Made by a program: the position numbers and the translations under genes. A DNA stretch of 15,681 bases from positions 1 to 15,681 of the forward strand of contig DASYYE010000211.1 of assembly GCA_035946955.1 (NCBI GenBank), written 5' to 3'. Below, one piece after another: positions 12,987-15,681 of this stretch. Within the stretch, counting starts at the first letter, position 1. Every line of letters starts with the position of its first letter. The notes under the pieces were generated by a model, which saw nothing but the letters and a program-made list of their open reading frames with translations, searched no databases and had not been told where the DNA came from. This DNA comes from DASYYE01 sp035946955 (GTDB lineage: Bacteria > Actinomycetota > Actinomycetes > Streptosporangiales > Streptosporangiaceae).

Positions 12987-15674
12987 GTGGCGAAGCTCGT
13001 CTACGACTTCACCGAGGGCAACAAGGACCTGAAGGACCTGTTGGGCGGCAAGGGCGCGAACCTTGCCGAAATGACCAACCTCGGCCTGCCGGTACCGCCC
13101 GGGTTCACCATTACCACCGAGGCGTGCCGCTACTTCCTCCACAACGGCGACGTCCCCCCCGAGCTCGACGGCGAGGTCGATGAGCGCCTGCGTGCCATGG
13201 AGGAGGCCATGGGCCGCAAGCTCGGCGACCCGGGCGACCCGCTGCTCGTCAGCGTCCGCTCGGGGGCCAAGTTCTCCATGCCGGGGATGATGGAGACCGT
13301 CCTGAACATCGGCCTGACCGACGAGTCCGTCCACGGCCTCGCCAAGCAGGCCGGCAACGAGCGGTTCGCGTGGGACTCCTACCGGCGGCTGGTCCAGATG
13401 TTCGGCAAGACCGTGCTGGGCATCGAGGGCGAGGCGTTCGAGCACGTCATCGACGAGGCCAAGAAGGCCAAGGGCACCACGAACGACCTCGACCTCGACG
13501 CCGAGGACCTGCGGGGGATCACCGAGTCGTTCAAGCAGATCGTGGCCGGGCACGCGGGCCGTCCCTTCCCGCAGGACCCGCGTGAGCAGATGGACCTGGC
13601 CGTCCGGGCCGTGTTCAACTCGTGGAACGCTGACCGCGCCGTCTTGTACCGGCGCCAGGAGCGCATCCCCGCCGACCTCGGCACCGCCGTCAACGTGGTC
13701 GCGATGGTGTTCGGCAACCTGGGCATGGACTCTGGCACCGGTGTCGCGTTCACCCGCGACCCCGGCACCGGCCAGCAGGGCATCTACGGCGACTACCTGC
13801 AGAACGCCCAGGGCGAGGACGTGGTCGCCGGCATCCGCAACACCGTCCCGCTGCAGGATCTGGAGAAGATCGACCCCGCCTCCTACAAGCAGCTGCTGCA
13901 GATCATGCATACCCTCGAAACCCACTACCGCGACCTGTGCGACATCGAGTTCACCGTCGAGCGTGGCAAGCTCTGGATGCTGCAGACCCGGGTCGGCAAG
14001 CGCACCGCGGCCGCGGCGTTCCGGATCGCCACCCAGCTCGTGGACCAGGGCCTCATCGACCTCGACGAGGCGCTCACCCGGGTGAGCGGCGACCAGCTCG
14101 TCCAGCTCATGTTCCCCCGCTTCGACCTCAGCCACGACGCGAAGCGGGTCACCAAGGGGGTCAGCGCCTCACCGGGCGCGGCGGTCGGCAAGGCCGTGTT
14201 CGACTCCGCCCGCGCCGTCGAGCGCGCCGCCGCGGGCGAGGACGTGATCCTGGTCCGCCGCGAGACCAACCCCGACGACCTGCACGGCATGATCGCGGCC
14301 AAGGGGATCCTGACCAGCCGCGGTGGCAAGACCAGCCACGCCGCCGTGGTCGCCCGCGGCATGGGCAAGACCTGTGTCTGCGGCGCGGACGAGCTCCAGG
14401 TCGACGTGGCGGGCCGCAAGTTCACCGCACCCGGCGGTGTGGTGGTGACAGAAGGGGACGAGATCTCCATCGACGGCACCAGCGGGGCCGTCTACCTCGG
14501 GGCGGTGCCCGTCGCGCCGTCCCCGGTGGTCACCTACTTCGAAGGCAAGCTCGACCCGAGCGCCGACGACCTGGTCAGCGCCGTTGACCGGCTCATGCGG
14601 CACGCGGACGCACGGCGCCGCCTCGGCGTGTACGCCAATGCCGACACCGGCGGCGACTGCGCCCGGGCGCGGCGGTTCGGCGCCCAGGGCGTCGGGCTGG
14701 TCCGCACCGAGCACATGTTCCTCGGCGAGCGGCGCCAGCTCGTGGAGCGGCTGATCCTGGCCGAGGACGACGCGGCACGCAAGGCCGCCCTGGACGCCCT
14801 CGAACCGCTGCAGCGGGGCGACTTCGTCGAGATCTTCGAGGCCATGGACGGCCTGCCCGTCACGATCCGGCTCATCGACCCGCCGCTGCACGAGTTCCTG
14901 CCCGACCTGACCGAACTGTCGGTCAAGGTCGCCCTGGCCGGGGAGGCCGCCACCGAGCAGGACCACAAGCTGCTGGACGCGGTGCGCCGGCTGCACGAGC
15001 AGAACCCCATGCTCGGCCTGCGTGGTGTCCGCCTCGGGCTGGTCATCCCGGGCCTGCCTGCCATGCAGGTGCGGGCCATCGCGCACGCCGCCGCGCAGCG
15101 CAAGCAGGCTGGCGGCGACCCGCGGCCGGAGGTCATGATCCCGCTCACCGCGTCGGTGCAGGAGATGGAGATCAGCCGCGAGCAGGTACTGGGCGTGCTC
15201 GAAGAGGTGGAGGACGAGACCGGCGTCCACGTCCACACCATGGTCGGCACGATGATCGAGGTGCCCAGGGCGGCCCTGCTCGCCGGTGAGATCGCCCGCA
15301 GCGCCGAGTTCTTCTCCTTCGGCACCAACGACCTCACCCAGATGACGTGGGGCTTCTCCCGTGACGATGTGGAGGGTGCGTTCTTCAGCCGCTACATCGA
15401 GCTGGGTGTCTTCGGCGTCTCGCCGTTCGAGACGATCGACACCGACGGCGTGGGCCGCCTGGTCCGCATCGCCAGCCAGGAAGGCCGCGCCACACGTCCC
15501 GAGCTGGAGCTGGGTGTCTGCGGCGAGCATGGCGGCGACCCCGAGTCGGTCCACTTCTTCCACGAGGTCGGGCTCAACTACGTGTCGTGCTCGCCGTTCC
15601 GGGTGCCGGTAGCCCGGCTGGAGGCTGGCCGCGCCGAGGTCATGCAGTCCAGCCGCGGCAGCGACAGCAGGTGA
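12987..15674 (+). CDS. ppdK: Pyruvate, phosphate dikinase
   Basis: Interconverts pyruvate, ATP and phosphate with phosphoenolpyruvate, AMP and pyrophosphate, linking glycolysis and gluconeogenesis in the cytoplasm. The 895-residue product is full length. The N-terminal ATP-grasp part includes LLGGKGANLAEM (18-29), SVRSGAKFSMPGMMETVLN (89-107) and the ATP-binding region to about 340. The swivelling phospho-His domain carries TSRGGKTSHAAVVARGMGK (443-461) with catalytic His451 and the regulatory-type Thr449. The C-terminal TIM-barrel includes GLVRTEHMF (570-578), GTMIEVPRAAL (754-764), FGTNDLTQ (778-785) and CGEHGGDP (845-852) with catalytic Cys845. The GTG start has AAGGAG upstream. It is divergent from the sigma block and ends 7 bases before the window edge, so whether a regulatory-protein gene follows cannot be seen. 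Confidence 0.97.
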   Translation: MAKLVYDFTEGNKDLKDLLGGKGANLAEMTNLGLPVPPGFTITTEACRYFLHNGDVPPELDGEVDERLRAMEEAMGRKLGDPGDPLLVSVRSGAKFSMPGMMETVLNIGLTDESVHGLAKQAGNERFAWDSYRRLVQMFGKTVLGIEGEAFEHVIDEAKKAKGTTNDLDLDAEDLRGITESFKQIVAGHAGRPFPQDPREQMDLAVRAVFNSWNADRAVLYRRQERIPADLGTAVNVVAMVFGNLGMDSGTGVAFTRDPGTGQQGIYGDYLQNAQGEDVVAGIRNTVPLQDLEKIDPASYKQLLQIMHTLETHYRDLCDIEFTVERGKLWMLQTRVGKRTAAAAFRIATQLVDQGLIDLDEALTRVSGDQLVQLMFPRFDLSHDAKRVTKGVSASPGAAVGKAVFDSARAVERAAAGEDVILVRRETNPDDLHGMIAAKGILTSRGGKTSHAAVVARGMGKTCVCGADELQVDVAGRKFTAPGGVVVTEGDEISIDGTSGAVYLGAVPVAPSPVVTYFEGKLDPSADDLVSAVDRLMRHADARRRLGVYANADTGGDCARARRFGAQGVGLVRTEHMFLGERRQLVERLILAEDDAARKAALDALEPLQRGDFVEIFEAMDGLPVTIRLIDPPLHEFLPDLTELSVKVALAGEAATEQDHKLLDAVRRLHEQNPMLGLRGVRLGLVIPGLPAMQVRAIAHAAAQRKQAGGDPRPEVMIPLTASVQEMEISREQVLGVLEEVEDETGVHVHTMVGTMIEVPRAALLAGEIARSAEFFSFGTNDLTQMTWGFSRDDVEGAFFSRYIELGVFGVSPFETIDTDGVGRLVRIASQEGRATRPELELGVCGEHGGDPESVHFFHEVGLNYVSCSPFRVPVARLEAGRAEVMQSSRGSDSR

Positions 15675-15681
15675 GGTGGTC

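Noticed and set aside
14169..15563. Long minus-strand open frames opposite ppdK (also 12927-14135)
   Set aside because: Both lie antisense to full-length, motif-complete ppdK sequence and show no protein-family features.

Overview
The window is high-GC DNA with GTG and TTG starts and a gene order (leuA, recO, uppS, glyS, ppdK) and protein sequences typical of Actinobacteria. The genus cannot be fixed from the sequence. No tRNA, rRNA, CRISPR array or insertion sequence was seen.

Left part (1-5002): the 3' part of leuA (leucine synthesis), then recO (recombinational repair) and uppS (polyprenyl diphosphate synthesis) on the plus strand. A small three-helix membrane protein lies on the minus strand, and glyS (glycyl-tRNA synthetase) on the plus strand. 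This is ordinary core genome. A long GC hairpin separates leuA from recO, and recO and uppS overlap by their stop and start codons.

Central accessory block (about 5090-12900, all minus strand): reading in the direction of transcription, it starts with a decayed fragment of a propeller-type membrane protein gene. Next is an intact pair, a SigE-family sigma factor overlapping by 4 bases a membrane-anchored propeller-like protein. Then comes a four-gene operon: a GT39-like membrane glycosyltransferase, a second GT-C-like membrane protein, another SigE-family sigma factor, and a short membrane-anchored relative of the propeller protein. The two sigma factors are close paralogues. Their membrane partners share an N-terminal module, one transmembrane helix and the first part of the outer domain. 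The block therefore looks like a duplicated sigma/membrane-partner cassette linked to surface glycan or lipid glycosylation. Both sigma genes are preceded at identical geometry by an ECF-like promoter, GGCAAC, 16 bases, CGTCTC, ending 6 or 7 bases before a GTG codon. This predicts autoregulated, leaderless sigma mRNAs. It is the most interesting part of the window.

Right part (12987-15674): ppdK, complete, encoding pyruvate phosphate dikinase on the plus strand, divergent from the block.

In inference, the sigma factors respond to a signal sensed by the outer domains of their membrane partners and control the two glycosyltransferase genes. The sequence shows the architecture and promoter motifs but not the signal or the product.
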